64,000 nucleotides of DNA from Mycobacterium sp. IS-1264 (lineage in GTDB: Bacteria; Actinomycetota; Actinomycetes; Mycobacteriales; Mycobacteriaceae), in assembly GCF_001954195.1 (NCBI RefSeq), contig NZ_MBES01000046.1:1-64000 (forward strand), given 5' to 3'. A program made the position numbers and the translations under genes. Positions 34,571-51,676 of the stretch are shown here, one piece after another. Every line of letters begins with the position of its first letter. Positions within the stretch are counted from its first letter, which is position 1. A model generated the notes under the pieces. It was not told the origin of the DNA. It made no database searches and was given only the letters and a program-made list of their open reading frames with translations.

Positions 34571-34575
34571 GGTTG

Positions 34576-34649
34576 TGGGCCTAGGAGGACTCGAACCTCC
34601 GACCTCTTCGTTATCAGCGAAGCGCTCTAACCGCCTGAGCTATAGGCCC
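34576..34649 (-). tRNA. ileT: tRNA-Ile(GAT)
   Basis: A 74-nt tRNA on the minus strand. The acceptor stem GGGCCTA pairs with TAGGCCC and the discriminator is A. The anticodon arm is CTTCG-CTGATAA-CGAAG (anticodon GAT), and the T-arm is GGTTCGAGTCC. CCA is not encoded. It lies between the gyrA-Rv0007 genes and tRNA-Ala. Confidence 0.97.
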
Positions 34650-34720
34650 GTACGCGCGTACGGCCGAGCGACGAGATTACCGCAATCGCCGCCCCACCCC
34701 CAAAATCCCGGGAATCGGCG

Positions 34721-35605
34721 CTAGTCGCGGTCGGCCAGGGTTACTTCGATGCCGCCGATCAGGTCGGTGGTCAGGTTGTAGACGAACGCGGCGATGGTGG
34801 CCATCGCGGTCAGCAGCACGATATTCACCAGGCCAATCAAGACGGCGCCACCGAAGATGGTGCCGCTGGAGACCAGCTCGCCGCTGCTGCCGCTGGTGTT
34901 GTTCAGTAGGTCACCGACGTTGCTGTTGAGCTTCGACCACACACCCATGCCGCCGAGCACCAGGTACAGGAACGCCACCGCGATCATCCAGACGAAGAAC
35001 AGCGCCACCGAAAGCAACAGCGACACCTTCAGCGTGCTCCACGGGTCGATCCGGCGGATCTGCATGCTGGCCCGAACTGGGCCACGGTTTCGCCGCGATA
35101 CGCGCATCCGGTTTTCGCGGCTTTCTCTGGCTTCATCGGTTGCCGAGCGGCCCGATCCCGTCGTGGTCGACGTCTCCGCGGTGCGATCGGGCGCGGGTTT
35201 GCGTTGCGAGGCCCGCGGGATGGGCCCGGACAGATCGGGCAATTCGCTGGCGTACGCCTCGGCGGGCGGCCCGTCGCCGCGGGGTGGGGCATCGAAGTCC
35301 TGCGGCGGGCTCTTCGGATGCGCCGACGCCCCCGGAGCCGCGGTGCCGGAGATGAAACGGTTCAGCCGCGCATCCACCCCGGAGGGCGGGCCCGACGGCC
35401 GCGGCTCGGCGTGGGGTTCCGCCTGGCGATGCGGTGGCTGAGGGGGCCGCCCGGGGCCGCGCCCCCGCGGCGGCACGTCCGCGGCATCCGGAATGCGGCC
35501 AGCCTGGGCGGGCGTCGCGCGGTGTACACCGGCTCGCTCGACCGAACCGTCCCCGTTCAGGCTGTCACCCTTGTTGGGGGCCCCCGGCTCGTTGGGTGAA
35601 GTCAC
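34721..35605 (-). CDS. DUF3566 membrane protein, Rv0007-like
   Basis: A 294-residue protein with a GTG start. A Pro/Gly/Arg-rich disordered cytoplasmic part (about 1-180) is followed by the DUF3566 domain with two membrane helices (about 190-215 and 255-280). It follows gyrA in the same direction, as in other mycobacteria. Its function is unknown, although its steady location beside gyrA suggests a housekeeping envelope role. Confidence 0.93.
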   Translation of the reverse strand: MTSPNEPGAPNKGDSLNGDGSVERAGVHRATPAQAGRIPDAADVPPRGRGPGRPPQPPHRQAEPHAEPRPSGPPSGVDARLNRFISGTAAPGASAHPKSPPQDFDAPPRGDGPPAEAYASELPDLSGPIPRASQRKPAPDRTAETSTTTGSGRSATDEARESRENRMRVSRRNRGPVRASMQIRRIDPWSTLKVSLLLSVALFFVWMIAVAFLYLVLGGMGVWSKLNSNVGDLLNNTSGSSGELVSSGTIFGGAVLIGLVNIVLLTAMATIAAFVYNLTTDLIGGIEVTLADRD

Positions 35606-35674
35606 CCCGACTCCTTACGTATGTACCAAGGCCGCCCGGCGCTGGCTGTCGACTGTGCGGTCGGGCCGAGTCTA

Positions 35675-38191
<2,517 letters not shown>

Positions 38192-38224
38192 CGGTCCCTC
38201 GTGTTAGTTGGCGTGCCTGATTCG

Positions 38225-40318
<2,094 letters not shown>

Positions 40319-40476
40319 TCAGTCTACCGATAAGGGGCGCCAGGACCGATTCTGTGAGGGTGTTTCTGCACAGCTATCTGCGCCGTGTGCGGAATTTTTC
40401 GCTGAAGGCCGCGTCAGGACGCTTGACGAGCCGGTTTCCGCCGTTGTGGCGGCGCTGAAGCGGGTCGCCCGCTCGG

Positions 40477-41040
40477 TCAACCGTAGGTGTCACGGGGGCC
40501 TCGGCCGGCGATATGCCGCGGGCCCTTCCGCCACGACGGTGCGGCCGGCCCGGTGATTTTCAGCGATGTCACTACGCCGTTGCCGACCGCGGCGGCGATC
40601 TTGGCCAGAATTTGCGCCTGGATCATCCGCAGCTGGGTCGCCCATGCGGTCGATTCGGCCGCCACGCTGAGCACCCCGTCGTTCAGGGTGGTCGGGGTCG
40701 CGTGGTCGGCGATCTGGTGTCCCACCACCGACGACCAATGGCCGAGCACCGTGCCCTCGGCGACGTGCGTCGACCAGCCCCGCTTTTTCGCCAGATCGCG
40801 GGCCAGCCTGCCCAAGGGTTGAGGATCACGCGTGTCGGGCCCGGGGCCCGACCAGCTTCGCCGCTGTCCCGCGACGCGGCGCGGCGGAGGAGGCGCGCCC
40901 CGTCCACGGCCGGCGTCCTTTCCCTGCGCGCGGGCGGCCGCGCGCGCTTCCTCGAGGGTGCGCCGCACCAGGTCGATGCCCGTAAGGTCGCCGGGCGGTG
41001 TGCCGCGGTCGGAAGGCGATCCGCCGCCGGGGCCGGTCAT
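40477..41040 (-). CDS. dciA: DciA-type helicase-loading protein, Rv0004-like
   Basis: A 187-residue DUF721 protein, the same length as Rv0004. A Pro/Arg-rich N-terminal part precedes the DciA domain (about residues 75-165, from [14 protein letters not shown] to LAKIAAAVG). DciA is the ancestral loader of the replicative helicase DnaB in bacteria without DnaC or DnaI. Its ATG overlaps the recF stop, placing it in the dnaN-recF-dciA unit. Confidence 0.92.
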   Translation of the reverse strand: MTGPGGGSPSDRGTPPGDLTGIDLVRRTLEEARAAARAQGKDAGRGRGAPPPPRRVAGQRRSWSGPGPDTRDPQPLGRLARDLAKKRGWSTHVAEGTVLGHWSSVVGHQIADHATPTTLNDGVLSVAAESTAWATQLRMIQAQILAKIAAAVGNGVVTSLKITGPAAPSWRKGPRHIAGRGPRDTYG

Positions 41041-42179
41041 CCTTGCACCACCGATACGCGCCCGCCGTCTTCGTCGCGCAGATCGATGTGCACCCGCCTA
41101 GCGTCCCACTCGGCCGGTATGTCTTCGAGGACCGCCGCGGTTACCAACACCTGTTCTGCCGCTTCGGCCACCGAAGCCAAGGCGCGGCGACGCGTCGCAT
41201 CGAGTTCGGCGAACACGTCGTCGAGCAACAACACCGGTTCGCTCCCGTCTGCCCGCAGCAACTCGTAGGCCGCCAAGCGCAGTGCGACGGCGAACGACCA
41301 CGACTCACCGTGGCTGGCAAAGCCTTTGGCGGGCTGATCGCCGAGTCGCAACTCGAGGTCGTCGCGATGTGGGCCGACAAGACACATTCCGCGTTCCACC
41401 TCGGCGTCGCGGCGTGCCGACAACGCAGCCAACAACGCGGCTTCCAGGAACTCTCGGTCGGTACCTTCGGCGCCGACGCCATCCATGCTCGCGCGGTAGC
41501 CGATCGAGGCTTGCCGCGATCCCGGCGCCAGTAACTGGTAGGCCTTTTCCACCTCGGGTGCCAGTTGATTGACGAGATCGATGCGGGCGGCCATCAATTC
41601 CGCGCCGTGCTCGGCTAATCGGCCGTCCCACACATCGAGGGTGTCCACCGCGCCGCCTCGATGTCGCGCACCGGACAACGACTTCAACAGCGCCGTGCGC
41701 TGGCGCAACACTTTGTCGTAGTCCGCCCGCACAGCGGCGATCGCCGGACGGCGCACCGTCGCCAGATCGTCGAGGTAGCGCCGGCGGTCGGCCGGATCGC
41801 CGCGGACCAACGCCAGGTCTTCCGGGGCGAAAAGCACCGCCCGCAACACCCCGACCACCTCGCGCGTGCTGCGCACGGGGGAGCGGTTCAGCCTCGCCTT
41901 GTTCGCCCGCCCCGCCGCGATCTCCAGATCGACCGCACATTCCCTGCCGTCGTTGACGACGATGGTCGAAACTATCGCGCGCGTACTGCCCGCCCGGATC
42001 AACGGCGCGTCGGTACCCACGCGGTGCGAACCCAATGTACTCGAATACCACAGTGCCTCAATGAGATTCGTCTTCCCGAAGCCATTGGGTCCGACGAACA
42101 CCGTCCGGCCCGGTTCCAATTCGAGGTCGGCCTGCGCCCAGGACCGGAAGTCACGCAGTCCCAAATGCCGGACGTACAC
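41037..42179 (-). CDS. recF: DNA repair and recombination protein RecF
   Basis: A 380-residue SMC-like ATPase. The Walker A motif [10 protein letters not shown] is at about residue 30. The ABC signature and [11 protein letters not shown] (Walker B) are near the end. RecF helps load RecA at single-strand gaps with RecO and RecR. The GTG start directly abuts the dnaN stop codon. Confidence 0.97.
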   Translation of the reverse strand: MYVRHLGLRDFRSWAQADLELEPGRTVFVGPNGFGKTNLIEALWYSSTLGSHRVGTDAPLIRAGSTRAIVSTIVVNDGRECAVDLEIAAGRANKARLNRSPVRSTREVVGVLRAVLFAPEDLALVRGDPADRRRYLDDLATVRRPAIAAVRADYDKVLRQRTALLKSLSGARHRGGAVDTLDVWDGRLAEHGAELMAARIDLVNQLAPEVEKAYQLLAPGSRQASIGYRASMDGVGAEGTDREFLEAALLAALSARRDAEVERGMCLVGPHRDDLELRLGDQPAKGFASHGESWSFAVALRLAAYELLRADGSEPVLLLDDVFAELDATRRRALASVAEAAEQVLVTAAVLEDIPAEWDARRVHIDLRDEDGGRVSVVQG

Positions 42180-43379
42180 CTACCCGGGCAGCCGCACTGG
42201 CATCAACAAGTACACGTAATCCGTCGGCAAAGCGGGGAAGGGACCGTTGCCGGTCGGATGGCTGTCGTCGTCGAATGCCGGCCGCAACAACGCCGGCTTA
42301 CCCGGGGTGGTGAAACCGAACGACACCCGGTCGGCGTGGACCGACCCGAGCCCATCCGTCAGATAGGTCGGGTTGAAGGCGATCGTCAACGGCTCGCCGG
42401 CGAAGTCAACGGCCAGGTCTTCCTCGGCCCGGCCGACATCGTCGGCGCCCGCGGAGAGCCGCAGCATGCCATCGGCGAATTCCATGCGTACCTGCGCGCC
42501 TCGGTCAGCGACCAGCGCGACCAGCTTGATCGCTTCGGTTAGCTCGGCCACGTTGATGGTGGCGACCGCCGTGTGCTCGGCCGGTAACAGCTGCCGAAAC
42601 TTCGGGAACTCCGCATCCAGCAGGCGGGTGGTGCTGCGCTTGCCGTTACCGCTGATGCCCAGCAGTCCGTCTTTTCCGACGCCCGACCCAGCACCCAACG
42701 ACAGGCGGACATCCGAGCCGTCGATGCCGGCTTTGGCGGCCTCGGACAACGTTCTCGCCGGGACCAAGACCGCGGCCTCGACGTCGGGCGACAATGCCGT
42801 CCACGTCAGCTCGCGAACCGCCAGCCGGAACCTGTCGGTGGCGGCCAGTACGACGGTGTCGCCCGAGATCTCGACCCGAATCCCGGTCAGCATCGGCAGC
42901 GTGTCATCCCGGCCGGCCGCGATGGCAACCTGACCGATCGCCTCGGCGAACAGTTCCGACGGCAGGCTCCCGGTATCGTCCGGCAGCGCGGGCAGCGTCG
43001 GGTAATCCTCAACCGCCATCGTCGGCAGCGAAAACCTGGCATTTCCACACGTCAACGCGACGCGATTACCGTCCACGTAGAAGTCCACCGGTTTGTCCGG
43101 CAACGCCCGGGTAATGTCCGACAACAACCGGCCAGACACCAAAACGCTTCCAGGAGAAGCTATTTCGGCCGCGACCTGTGCCTCGGCGGACACCTCGTAG
43201 TCGAAGCCTGAGATTGTCAGGCCCTCATCCGAGCCCGTCAACAACACGCCCGAAAGCACCGGCACCGCAGGTCTGGTCGGCAGGTTCTTCGCCACCCACG
43301 ACACCGCGTCGGCGAAAGACTCTCGCACCACACGAAACTTCAGATCGGTGAGGCCAGCTGTTGTCGTCGCCGCGTCCAT
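42180..43379 (-). CDS. dnaN: DNA polymerase III beta sliding clamp
   Basis: A 399-residue processivity clamp made of three similar domains, ending in the conserved hydrophobic pocket segment [12 protein letters not shown]. It holds the replicative polymerase on DNA and binds many partners. AAGGGA lies 5 nt before the ATG. It is the first leftward gene beyond oriC. Confidence 0.98.
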   Translation of the reverse strand: MDAATTTAGLTDLKFRVVRESFADAVSWVAKNLPTRPAVPVLSGVLLTGSDEGLTISGFDYEVSAEAQVAAEIASPGSVLVSGRLLSDITRALPDKPVDFYVDGNRVALTCGNARFSLPTMAVEDYPTLPALPDDTGSLPSELFAEAIGQVAIAAGRDDTLPMLTGIRVEISGDTVVLAATDRFRLAVRELTWTALSPDVEAAVLVPARTLSEAAKAGIDGSDVRLSLGAGSGVGKDGLLGISGNGKRSTTRLLDAEFPKFRQLLPAEHTAVATINVAELTEAIKLVALVADRGAQVRMEFADGMLRLSAGADDVGRAEEDLAVDFAGEPLTIAFNPTYLTDGLGSVHADRVSFGFTTPGKPALLRPAFDDDSHPTGNGPFPALPTDYVYLLMPVRLPG

Positions 43380-43850
43380 AGCGTCCCTTCACCTGCCGAG
43401 TGTTCGAAACCAAGGTTGGCTAGCCGCCCGTCGCTAGCAGTCGAAGAACAACCGTAGATCTTCGGAGGCCATCTTGAAAGCTAATCGCAAAGCCCGACAA
43501 GCCCGGTCACCGCGGGCCTTGCGAGCCCAGCGTAACGAAGCCTCCCCAGCGCTGTACTTCAAAGAAGAAACAACGGAGATAACTCAGTAACAGTAATAAG
43601 GGGTGTGGATTCTGGGGACAGCGTGGGCTTCAAGCAGCTAGGGCGCGAGCCGGGGTGTGGATGACAGCGTTGAGAACTGTGTGGCGTCTGTTGGGCCGGT
43701 GGGGATGAACGACGGGTGTGGACTGAGGCGCGATCGGTGCACCGGTGTTTGACGGGGTTGTACACAGCGCTGCGCACAACTTCGACGTGTGGCTGGTGTT
43801 ACAGGGGTGCGAGAAGTTTTTTGAAAAAAGATGACGGGAAGCGGCCGGAA
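43380..43850. other. oriC: Origin of replication oriC (dnaA-dnaN gap)
   Basis: This 471-nt non-coding gap between dnaN and dnaA is the position of oriC in mycobacteria. It holds DnaA-box-like 9-mers in one orientation: TGTGGATTC (43604-43612), TGTGGATGA (43656-43664), TGTGGACTG (43717-43725) and TGTGGCTGG (43788-43796). Opposed to these is TTGTACACA (43758-43766). AT-rich stretches at 43561-43600 and 43815-43833 are candidate unwinding sites. The boxes are variants of the TTGTCCACA consensus, as usual in this genus. The dnaN promoter should also lie here. Confidence 0.9.
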
Positions 43851-45374
43851 TCAGCGCTTGGACCGCTGACGGATGCGCGTGGTGAGTTCCTTGACGTGAT
43901 CGAACACCTCGCGTCGCTCGGCCATCTCGGACAAGATCTTTCGCTGGGCGTACATGACGGTGGTGTGATCACGGCCGAACGCCTGGCCGATCTTGGGCAA
44001 CGAGAGGTCGGTGAGTTCGCGGCACAGGTACATCGCGATTTGTCGTGATTGAGCCAGCGCGCGGGTCTTGCCCGGGCCGCGGAGCTCTTCGACTGTGGTG
44101 TCGAAGTATTCGGCGGTGGCGGCCATGATCGTCGCCGCGCTGATCTGCATGGTGCTGGCATCGGCGATCAGGTCACGAAGCACAATCTCGGCCAGCGCCT
44201 TGTCGATCGGGGTCTTGTTCAACGACGCGAACGCCGTTACCCGGATCAGGGCGCCCTCAAGCTCGCGGATGTTGCGTTCGATGCTGCTGGCGATGAGCTC
44301 GAGTACGTCGTCGGGCACCGCGAGACGCTCCATCTGCGCCTTTTTCCGCAAGATCGCGATGCGGGTCTCCAGTTCCGGCGGCTGCACGTCGGTGATCAGG
44401 CCCCACTCGAACCGCGTCCGTAGCCGGTCTTCGAGCGTCGCGAGTTGCTTGGGCGGGCGGTCCGACGAGATGACGATCTGCTTATTCGCGTTGTGCAGCG
44501 TGTTGAAGGTGTGGAAGAACTCCTCCTGGATACCTTCTTTGCCTTCGATGAACTGGATGTCATCGACCAGCAGCACGTCGACGTCGCGGTAGCTGCGCTT
44601 GAACGCGACCTTGCGGTCGTCGCGAAGCGAGTTGATGAAGTCGTTGGTGAACTCCTCGGTGGAGACGTACTTGACCCGCATCCCCGGGAATAACCGCTGC
44701 GCGTAGTTGCCGGCCGCGTGCAACAGATGTGTCTTGCCGAGGCCGGATTCGCCCCAGATGAACAGCGGGTTGTACGCGCGGGCGGGCGCCTCGGCGATGG
44801 CGAGCGCCGCCGCGTGGGCGAACCGGTTGGAAGCACCGATGACGAAGGTGTCGAAGGTGTAGCGGCGGTTGAGGCTGGTTCCGCCCGCGATGGCCGGGTC
44901 GATGATGTGGGGACGCTCGGTGAAGTAGTTGGGCCAACCCTGCTCGTCGTCGATGACGGGTTCCCCGTTTTCGTCAGCCTCGTCGATGTCACTTGACGTT
45001 TCGAGGTCGGTGTCGTCGACGAAGATGTCGGTTTGAGGCAGGACGGCGTCGTCGCCGTCTTCCGCGGGCGGGGCGATGCGCACCCCGAGTTGGACTTGCT
45101 GGCCGAGCCGGCGACTCAGCGCGTCGGTGATGGGTTCGCGCAGATGACGTTCGATCTCGTTCTGGACGAAACTGCTCGGCACCGACAGCAGAGCAAACCC
45201 CTCGACGATGGTGAGTGGTTGGACCAGATTCAGCCATGCCCTTTGCTGAGGGGTCAGGGGGGCGACAAGCGTCGTGCGATTGGTGGCGACGCCGTCTGCG
45301 GTGGGTTCGCCGTTGAGCTCAGAGACGACCGCGTTCCACACTGTCGTGAAAGTTGAACCGGGGTCATCGGTCAA
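43851..45374 (-). CDS. dnaA: Chromosomal replication initiator DnaA
   Basis: A 507-residue initiator, equal in length to the M. tuberculosis protein, with a TTG start. Domain I (about 1-100) is followed by an acidic linker and an AAA+ domain with GESGLGKTH (Walker A) and LLVDDIQF (Walker B). The C-terminal helix-turn-helix has the DnaA signature around [13 protein letters not shown]. The acidic linker ([18 protein letters not shown]) is the only part that differs clearly from M. tuberculosis. It binds the boxes in oriC and upstream of its own gene. Confidence 0.99.
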   Translation of the reverse strand: MTDDPGSTFTTVWNAVVSELNGEPTADGVATNRTTLVAPLTPQQRAWLNLVQPLTIVEGFALLSVPSSFVQNEIERHLREPITDALSRRLGQQVQLGVRIAPPAEDGDDAVLPQTDIFVDDTDLETSSDIDEADENGEPVIDDEQGWPNYFTERPHIIDPAIAGGTSLNRRYTFDTFVIGASNRFAHAAALAIAEAPARAYNPLFIWGESGLGKTHLLHAAGNYAQRLFPGMRVKYVSTEEFTNDFINSLRDDRKVAFKRSYRDVDVLLVDDIQFIEGKEGIQEEFFHTFNTLHNANKQIVISSDRPPKQLATLEDRLRTRFEWGLITDVQPPELETRIAILRKKAQMERLAVPDDVLELIASSIERNIRELEGALIRVTAFASLNKTPIDKALAEIVLRDLIADASTMQISAATIMAATAEYFDTTVEELRGPGKTRALAQSRQIAMYLCRELTDLSLPKIGQAFGRDHTTVMYAQRKILSEMAERREVFDHVKELTTRIRQRSKR

Positions 45375-45428
45375 CGACGTATCTCCCTGGTCCGACGTCG
45401 AGGAACTGCCAGCTTGGCGACAAAGCAG

Positions 45429-45460
45429 CTGTCCACATAGTTATACACAGGTGTGGACAG
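45429..45460. promoter_or_regulatory. DnaA-box cluster upstream of dnaA
   Basis: CTGTCCACA (45429-45437) and TGTGGACAG (45452-45460) are exact reverse complements, and between them lies TTATACACA (45441-45449). Three closely packed DnaA-box-like sites 55-86 nt upstream of the TTG start suggest autoregulation of dnaA. Confidence 0.7.
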
Positions 45461-45978
45461 GATGAGCGTAAACGAGCCACAGCCTTACGGCGACGGCCCG
45501 CGATCTCCATGCTGGTGGCAACCCACGCAGGTCGCCTAGGCAGCTAGTTGATCCGCCATCCTCGCTTCGTTGTCGAGCGCCGTCTCACGCTGAAACGGCA
45601 TGCCCGAAGCTAACAGTTTTCCGTGCGGCTGCCAACCGTTCTGCTGCATTCCAATCGGGTTATTTAAAGTTCTTTGGGGCGTGCTTCGATCCGGTGCGGT
45701 TTCGGTCGGGATCGGGTCGCCGAGAACGAATGTTTTCGCGCCGGTCGGGTGTGGGTCCGTTGGGGCAGGCCAAGTTTGACCCAGCGAAGGCGCATCAGTA
45801 CCCTCAAACAGTCGCCCGAAAGTCGGCGATACGGCTGCGACCTAGGTGAACCTGCCTGGGGACCGCGCCGGCCAGTAGCGAGACCAGCTTCGACCGACAC
45901 ACGGACCCCCGCGGTTGCGAATCGTGAGCGGCCGGATGGCTGGGAAAGCTTTGAGCGAGACACAACGAGGAGAACGCC
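45461..45978. other. dnaA-rpmH intergenic region
   Basis: About 520 nt without a supportable gene. It must contain the rpmH promoter and probably a dnaA promoter. An AT-rich patch around 45655-45675 (TTATTTAAAG) is a -10-like candidate, but no clear -35 partner is visible. The longer open frames here run into rpmH and rnpA in other frames and look like shadows. Confidence 0.5.
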
Positions 45979-46122
45979 GTGGCCAAGGGCAAGCGGACCT
46001 TCCAGCCGAACAACCGGCGCCGAGCCCGCGTGCATGGCTTCCGCTTGCGGATGCGGACCCGTGCGGGGCGTTCGATCGTGTCCAACCGGCGCCGTAAGGG
46101 CCGACGCGCGCTGTCTGCCTGA
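45979..46122 (+). CDS. rpmH: 50S ribosomal protein L34
   Basis: A 47-residue very basic protein starting GTG, with the family core [21 protein letters not shown] and the end [17 protein letters not shown] lies 8 nt upstream. It is the first gene of the rightward rpmH-rnpA-yidD-yidC-khpB series, the standard arrangement next to dnaA. Confidence 0.98.
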   Translation: MAKGKRTFQPNNRRRARVHGFRLRMRTRAGRSIVSNRRRKGRRALSA

Positions 46123-46143
46123 TCGCAACGTCAGGTTTTGGCG

Positions 46144-46500
46144 GTGCTTCCCGCACGCAACCGTATGAGGCGGTCGACTGAGTTCGACGCGACCGTCAAA
46201 TGCGGGGCGCGCCTGGTGCAGTCCGACGTCGTCGTCTATTTCCGCCGGCGCACCCACGCCAATAGCGGCCCGCGGGTGGGGCTGATCATCGGGAAGGCGG
46301 TGGGGTCGGCCGTCGACCGTCACCGGGTCGCGCGCCGGTTGCGGCATGCGGCGCGAAGCCTGCTGGGCGATCTCGATCAATCCGATCTGGTGGTGATCCG
46401 TGCGCTGCCGAGTAGTCGGCAGGCGTCATCGGCGCGGCTGACCCAGGAGCTGCGAAGCGCTCTGCGACGCGGTTGTGAGCTGGCAGGGACGCGCCGGTGA
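46144..46500 (+). CDS. rnpA: Ribonuclease P protein component
   Basis: A 118-residue basic protein that helps the RNase P RNA trim tRNA 5' ends. It has the RNR-type core around [16 protein letters not shown]. The GTG at 46144 gives the conserved start [15 protein letters not shown] two codons upstream is less likely. Its stop overlaps the yidD start. Confidence 0.95.
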   Translation: MLPARNRMRRSTEFDATVKCGARLVQSDVVVYFRRRTHANSGPRVGLIIGKAVGSAVDRHRVARRLRHAARSLLGDLDQSDLVVIRALPSSRQASSARLTQELRSALRRGCELAGTRR

Positions 46501-46844
46501 ATCGGGCGGCGCGGGCGCGCGCGGTAGTCGGGGGTTCGGGCAGGGCCGCCGCGCGGTTGCTGATTTTTCTCATCCAGACGTACCGGCACATGGTTTCGCC
46601 GCTGCGACCGCCGACGTGCCGTTTCGTTCCGACATGTAGCCAGTACGCGGTCGATGCGCTCACCGAATACGGCTTGATTCGCGGCAGCTGGTTGGCGGCG
46701 GTCAGGCTCGCCAAGTGCGGCCCATGGCATCAGGGAGGATGGGACCCGATACCGGAGCGCCGCGGATGCCGGGCGAACTTCGAGGACGGCAGCGACGTCT
46801 GGGATGCGCCAGGGGCGCGAGGGGAGAGCGGATCTTTTGTTTGA
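46497..46844 (+). CDS. yidD: Membrane protein insertion efficiency factor YidD
   Basis: A 115-residue YidD/Hbt protein with an amphipathic N-terminal helix. The core [20 protein letters not shown] is followed by QYAVDAL, and [12 protein letters not shown] comes later, with the conserved Cys residues. It aids YidC in membrane insertion. The GTG overlaps the rnpA stop (GTGA), and its end overlaps yidC by 8 nt with the start chosen there. Confidence 0.93.
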   Translation: MNRAARARAVVGGSGRAAARLLIFLIQTYRHMVSPLRPPTCRFVPTCSQYAVDALTEYGLIRGSWLAAVRLAKCGPWHQGGWDPIPERRGCRANFEDGSDVWDAPGARGESGSFV

Positions 46845-47958
46845 TTTTTTCAGCCTCGACATCATCTACTACCCGGTGTCGTGGATCATGTGGGTTTGGT
46901 ACAAGTTGTTCGCGGCGCTGCTGGGCCCATCGAACTTCTTCGCCTGGGCCCTGGCGGTGATGTTCTTGGTGTTCACCCTGCGAGCCTTGCTGTACAAGCC
47001 GTTCGTGCGTCAGATCCGCACCACCCGGCAGATGCAGGAGCTGCAGCCACAGATCAAGGCGCTGCAAAAGAAGTACGGCAAGGACCGCCAGCGGATGGCG
47101 CTCGAGATGCAGAAGCTGCAGCGCGAGCACGGCTTCAATCCGATCCTGGGCTGCTTGCCGATGCTGGCGCAGATCCCCGTGTTCCTGGGGCTGTATCACG
47201 TGCTGCGGTCGTTCAACCGAACGCAGGGCGGATTCGGTCAGCCGCACCTTTCGGTGATCCAAAACCGGCTTACCGGCAACTACATGTTCAGCCCGCTCGA
47301 GGTGCAGCACTTCCTGGACGCCAACCTGTTTGGTGCGCCGATCGGCGCGTCCATGACACAGCGCACGGGCATGGAGGCTTTCACCGATTTCAGTCGCCCC
47401 GCGGTAGTCGCGGTCGGCGTCCCCGTGATGATCCTCGCCGGCATCGCAACCTACTTCAACAGCCGGGCATCGATCGCGCGGCAGAGCCCGGAGGCGGCTG
47501 CCAACCCGCAGACCGCGATGATGAACAAGCTTGCGCTGTATGTGTTTCCGCTCGGTGTGGTGGTCGGTGGGCCGTTCCTTCCGCTCGCGATCATCCTGTA
47601 TTGGTTCTCGAACAACATCTGGACCTTCGGCCAGCAGCACTACGTGTTCGGCATGATCGAGAAAGAGGACGAAGCCAAGAAGCAGGAAGTCATCAAGCGC
47701 CGGGCGGCCAACGCGCCGGCGCCCGGAGCCAAGCCCAAGCGCAACCCGAAGCCGACCCCGCCGAGCGCTAATGGCTCGGCGACGGTCGCTGATGACGACG
47801 CGGAGCCGGCAGCGCCAAAGGCGGACTCCGATGGCTCCGAAGATCGGCAAGCCGAGACAACGGAACAGGCAGACAAGCCGAAGCCCGGCACACGAAACAA
47901 CGCTCCGGGCAATCGCACCCCGCGGCCGGGAGCGCGACCGAAGAAACGCAAACGCTGA
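46837..47958 (+). CDS. yidC: Membrane protein insertase YidC
   Basis: A 373-residue Oxa1/YidC insertase with about five membrane helices and a long basic Lys/Arg/Pro-rich C-terminal tail that can contact the ribosome. The TTG at 46837 (LFDFFSLD) fits the known N-terminus, and AGGGGAGA precedes it. An ATG at 46804 would extend it deep into yidD and has no ribosome-binding site. The Arg-containing hydrophilic groove segment [19 protein letters not shown] is conserved. Confidence 0.93.
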   Translation: MFDFFSLDIIYYPVSWIMWVWYKLFAALLGPSNFFAWALAVMFLVFTLRALLYKPFVRQIRTTRQMQELQPQIKALQKKYGKDRQRMALEMQKLQREHGFNPILGCLPMLAQIPVFLGLYHVLRSFNRTQGGFGQPHLSVIQNRLTGNYMFSPLEVQHFLDANLFGAPIGASMTQRTGMEAFTDFSRPAVVAVGVPVMILAGIATYFNSRASIARQSPEAAANPQTAMMNKLALYVFPLGVVVGGPFLPLAIILYWFSNNIWTFGQQHYVFGMIEKEDEAKKQEVIKRRAANAPAPGAKPKRNPKPTPPSANGSATVADDDAEPAAPKADSDGSEDRQAETTEQADKPKPGTRNNAPGNRTPRPGARPKKRKR

Positions 47959-48035
47959 CGAGGGTGCCACACGCTAGGGGACCGCTTCGGACAGGCGAGA
48001 GAAAACGGGGACCCGTGGATGAGGGAGAGAAAGGC

Positions 48036-48608
48036 ATGACGGACGCACACATCACCGAGCCCGACGTTGACGTCGAACCGTCGGTTGAGGACGTCAACGA
48101 AAACGGGGCGCCAGCAGAAGGGGCCGCCGACGAAGGCGATGCCTTGGAGGAGCGGTTGGTCGCCGAGGGGGAAATCGCCGGCGACTACCTCGAGGAGTTG
48201 CTTGACCTATTGGACTTCGACGGCGACATCGATCTGGACGTCGAGGGCAACCGCGCGGTGGTGAGCATCGACGGGAGCGACGACCTGAACAAGTTGGTTG
48301 GCCGGACCGGCGAGGTGCTCGACGCGCTGCAGGAGCTCACCCGGCTGGCCGTGCACCAGAAGACCGGTGTGCGGAGCCGGCTCATGCTCGACATCGCGAG
48401 CTGGCGTCGCCGGCGCCGCGAGGAGCTGGCCGCGCTGGGCGACAAGGTCGCGCGACGCGTGCTGGACAGCGGCGAGCGAGAGGAGCTCGCCCCGATGACG
48501 CCTTTCGAGCGCAAGATCGTCCACGACGCCGTCGCGGCGGTCCCGGGGGTGCACAGCGAGAGCGAGGGCGCGGAGCCGTCGCGCCGCGTCGTGGTCCTGC
48601 TCGACTAG
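48036..48608 (+). CDS. khpB: RNA-binding protein KhpB/Jag
   Basis: A 190-residue protein. An acidic N-terminal region (about 1-45) is followed by a KH-like domain (about 50-115) and an R3H domain with the FERKIVHDAV segment. The start at 48036 was chosen because the preceding in-frame part is not conserved. KhpB pairs with KhpA to bind RNA and influence cell size. It follows yidC in nearly all actinobacteria. Confidence 0.93.
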   Translation: MTDAHITEPDVDVEPSVEDVNENGAPAEGAADEGDALEERLVAEGEIAGDYLEELLDLLDFDGDIDLDVEGNRAVVSIDGSDDLNKLVGRTGEVLDALQELTRLAVHQKTGVRSRLMLDIASWRRRRREELAALGDKVARRVLDSGEREELAPMTPFERKIVHDAVAAVPGVHSESEGAEPSRRVVVLLD

Positions 48609-48625
48609 GAGTTACAGCGGTGTAG

Positions 48626-50391
<1,766 letters not shown>

Positions 50392-50408
50392 CTACCGAAG
50401 GGACGATC

Positions 50409-51392
50409 ATGACGCAGCCGTTACGCAGGAAGGGCGGCCTTGGCCGGGGCTTGGCTTCGCTCATTCCCACCGGTCCGGCCGAGGGCGACTCGGGCCCGGC
50501 GACCCTTGGCCCCCGGATGGGGGATGCGGCCGCCGACGTGTTGATCGGGGGACCGGCGCCGGACGCCGCCGGGGTGGGGGCGGTGTATCGCGAGATCGCA
50601 CCGGCCGACATCGAGGCCAATCCCCGCCAGCCACGGCAGGTCTTCGACGAGGAGGCGCTGTCCGAACTCGTGCACTCCATCCGCGAGTTCGGCCTCTTGC
50701 AGCCCATCGTGGTGCGGGCGGTGTCCGGGGCGGCGAGCGGCGCGCGCTACCAGATCGTCATGGGGGAGCGGCGCTGGCGGGCCGCCCAGGAGGCGGGCCT
50801 GGCCACCATTCCGGCCATCGTCCGCGAGACCACGGATGACACCCTGCTGCGGGACGCCCTGCTGGAGAACATCCATCGGGTGCAGCTGAACCCTCTGGAA
50901 GAGGCGGCGGCTTACCAGCAGCTGCTCGACGAGTTCGATGTCACCCACGACGAACTGGCGACCCGCATCGGCCGATCGCGGCCGCTGATCACCAACATGA
51001 TCCGCTTGCTCAAGCTGCCGATCGCGGTCCAGCGTCGAGTGGCGGCGGGGGTGCTGTCGGCCGGCCATGCCCGGGCGCTGCTGTCCCTCGAGGCCGGCCC
51101 CGAGGCGCAGGAAGAGCTGGCCAGCCGGATCGTCGCGGAGGGCCTGTCGGTGCGCGCCACCGAGGAAGCGGTCACGCTGGCCAATCGCGGGGAGGGGCAC
51201 AAGCCTGCGCCTCCGCGGCGCAAACCAATCCAGATGCCGGGCCTCCAGGACGTTGCTGACCGGCTGTCGAATACCTTCGATACGCGCGTCACGGTCAGCC
51301 TTGGCAAACGCAAGGGGCGGATCGTCGTGGAGTTTGCCTCGGTCGAAGACCTGCAGCGGATCATCGACGTGATGACCCCGCCCAACCCATGA
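50409..51392 (+). CDS. parB: Chromosome partitioning protein ParB
   Basis: A 327-residue CTPase clamp. The N-terminal [10 protein letters not shown] motif stimulates ParA. The CTP-binding ParB/Srx domain has [10 protein letters not shown] helix-turn-helix for parS ([20 protein letters not shown]) and a C-terminal dimerisation domain follow. The start at 50409 is 17 nt after the parA stop. It loads at the two parS sites upstream and spreads along the origin region. Confidence 0.97.
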   Translation: MTQPLRRKGGLGRGLASLIPTGPAEGDSGPATLGPRMGDAAADVLIGGPAPDAAGVGAVYREIAPADIEANPRQPRQVFDEEALSELVHSIREFGLLQPIVVRAVSGAASGARYQIVMGERRWRAAQEAGLATIPAIVRETTDDTLLRDALLENIHRVQLNPLEEAAAYQQLLDEFDVTHDELATRIGRSRPLITNMIRLLKLPIAVQRRVAAGVLSAGHARALLSLEAGPEAQEELASRIVAEGLSVRATEEAVTLANRGEGHKPAPPRRKPIQMPGLQDVADRLSNTFDTRVTVSLGKRKGRIVVEFASVEDLQRIIDVMTPPNP

Positions 51393-51428
51393 TCAGCCAC
51401 ACGGTGTAATTACGTCACTGTGACACCG

Positions 51429-51442
51429 GCCGGGTTCCCGGC
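51429..51442. terminator. Short hairpin after parB
   Basis: GCCGGG and CCCGGC separated by TT form a 6-bp stem 36 nt after the parB stop. There is no U-tract, so termination is only possible in the tract-less style proposed for mycobacteria. Confidence 0.3.
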
Positions 51443-51676
51443 TCGAATCAACCCGCTGCGGCCAGGGCGCTGTGCCGGAGAACCACTGGGCGACAACGAT
51501 TTTCGGAGTTGAACGGACCGGCGCACCCGGCTGGACCGCGGGCCGGGCCGGGCGGGTCACGAGGCTGCGCGAACACTGGCCCCGCGAAGGCAAACTCTCC
51601 TATCCTGGAGGGGTTGCCGGTGCATGTCAGCCTGGGGATATCCGGGTCTGCGGTACGCACGGAAGCCAGGAGGCTA

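Noticed and set aside
45664..46380. 238-residue minus-strand frame across rpmH and rnpA
   Set aside because: Antisense to two clear small genes, Arg/Pro-rich, and unlike any family I know.
46804..46836. ATG at 46804 as yidC start
   Set aside because: It lies inside yidD without a ribosome-binding site. The TTG at 46837 has AGGGGAGA upstream and gives the conserved N-terminus.
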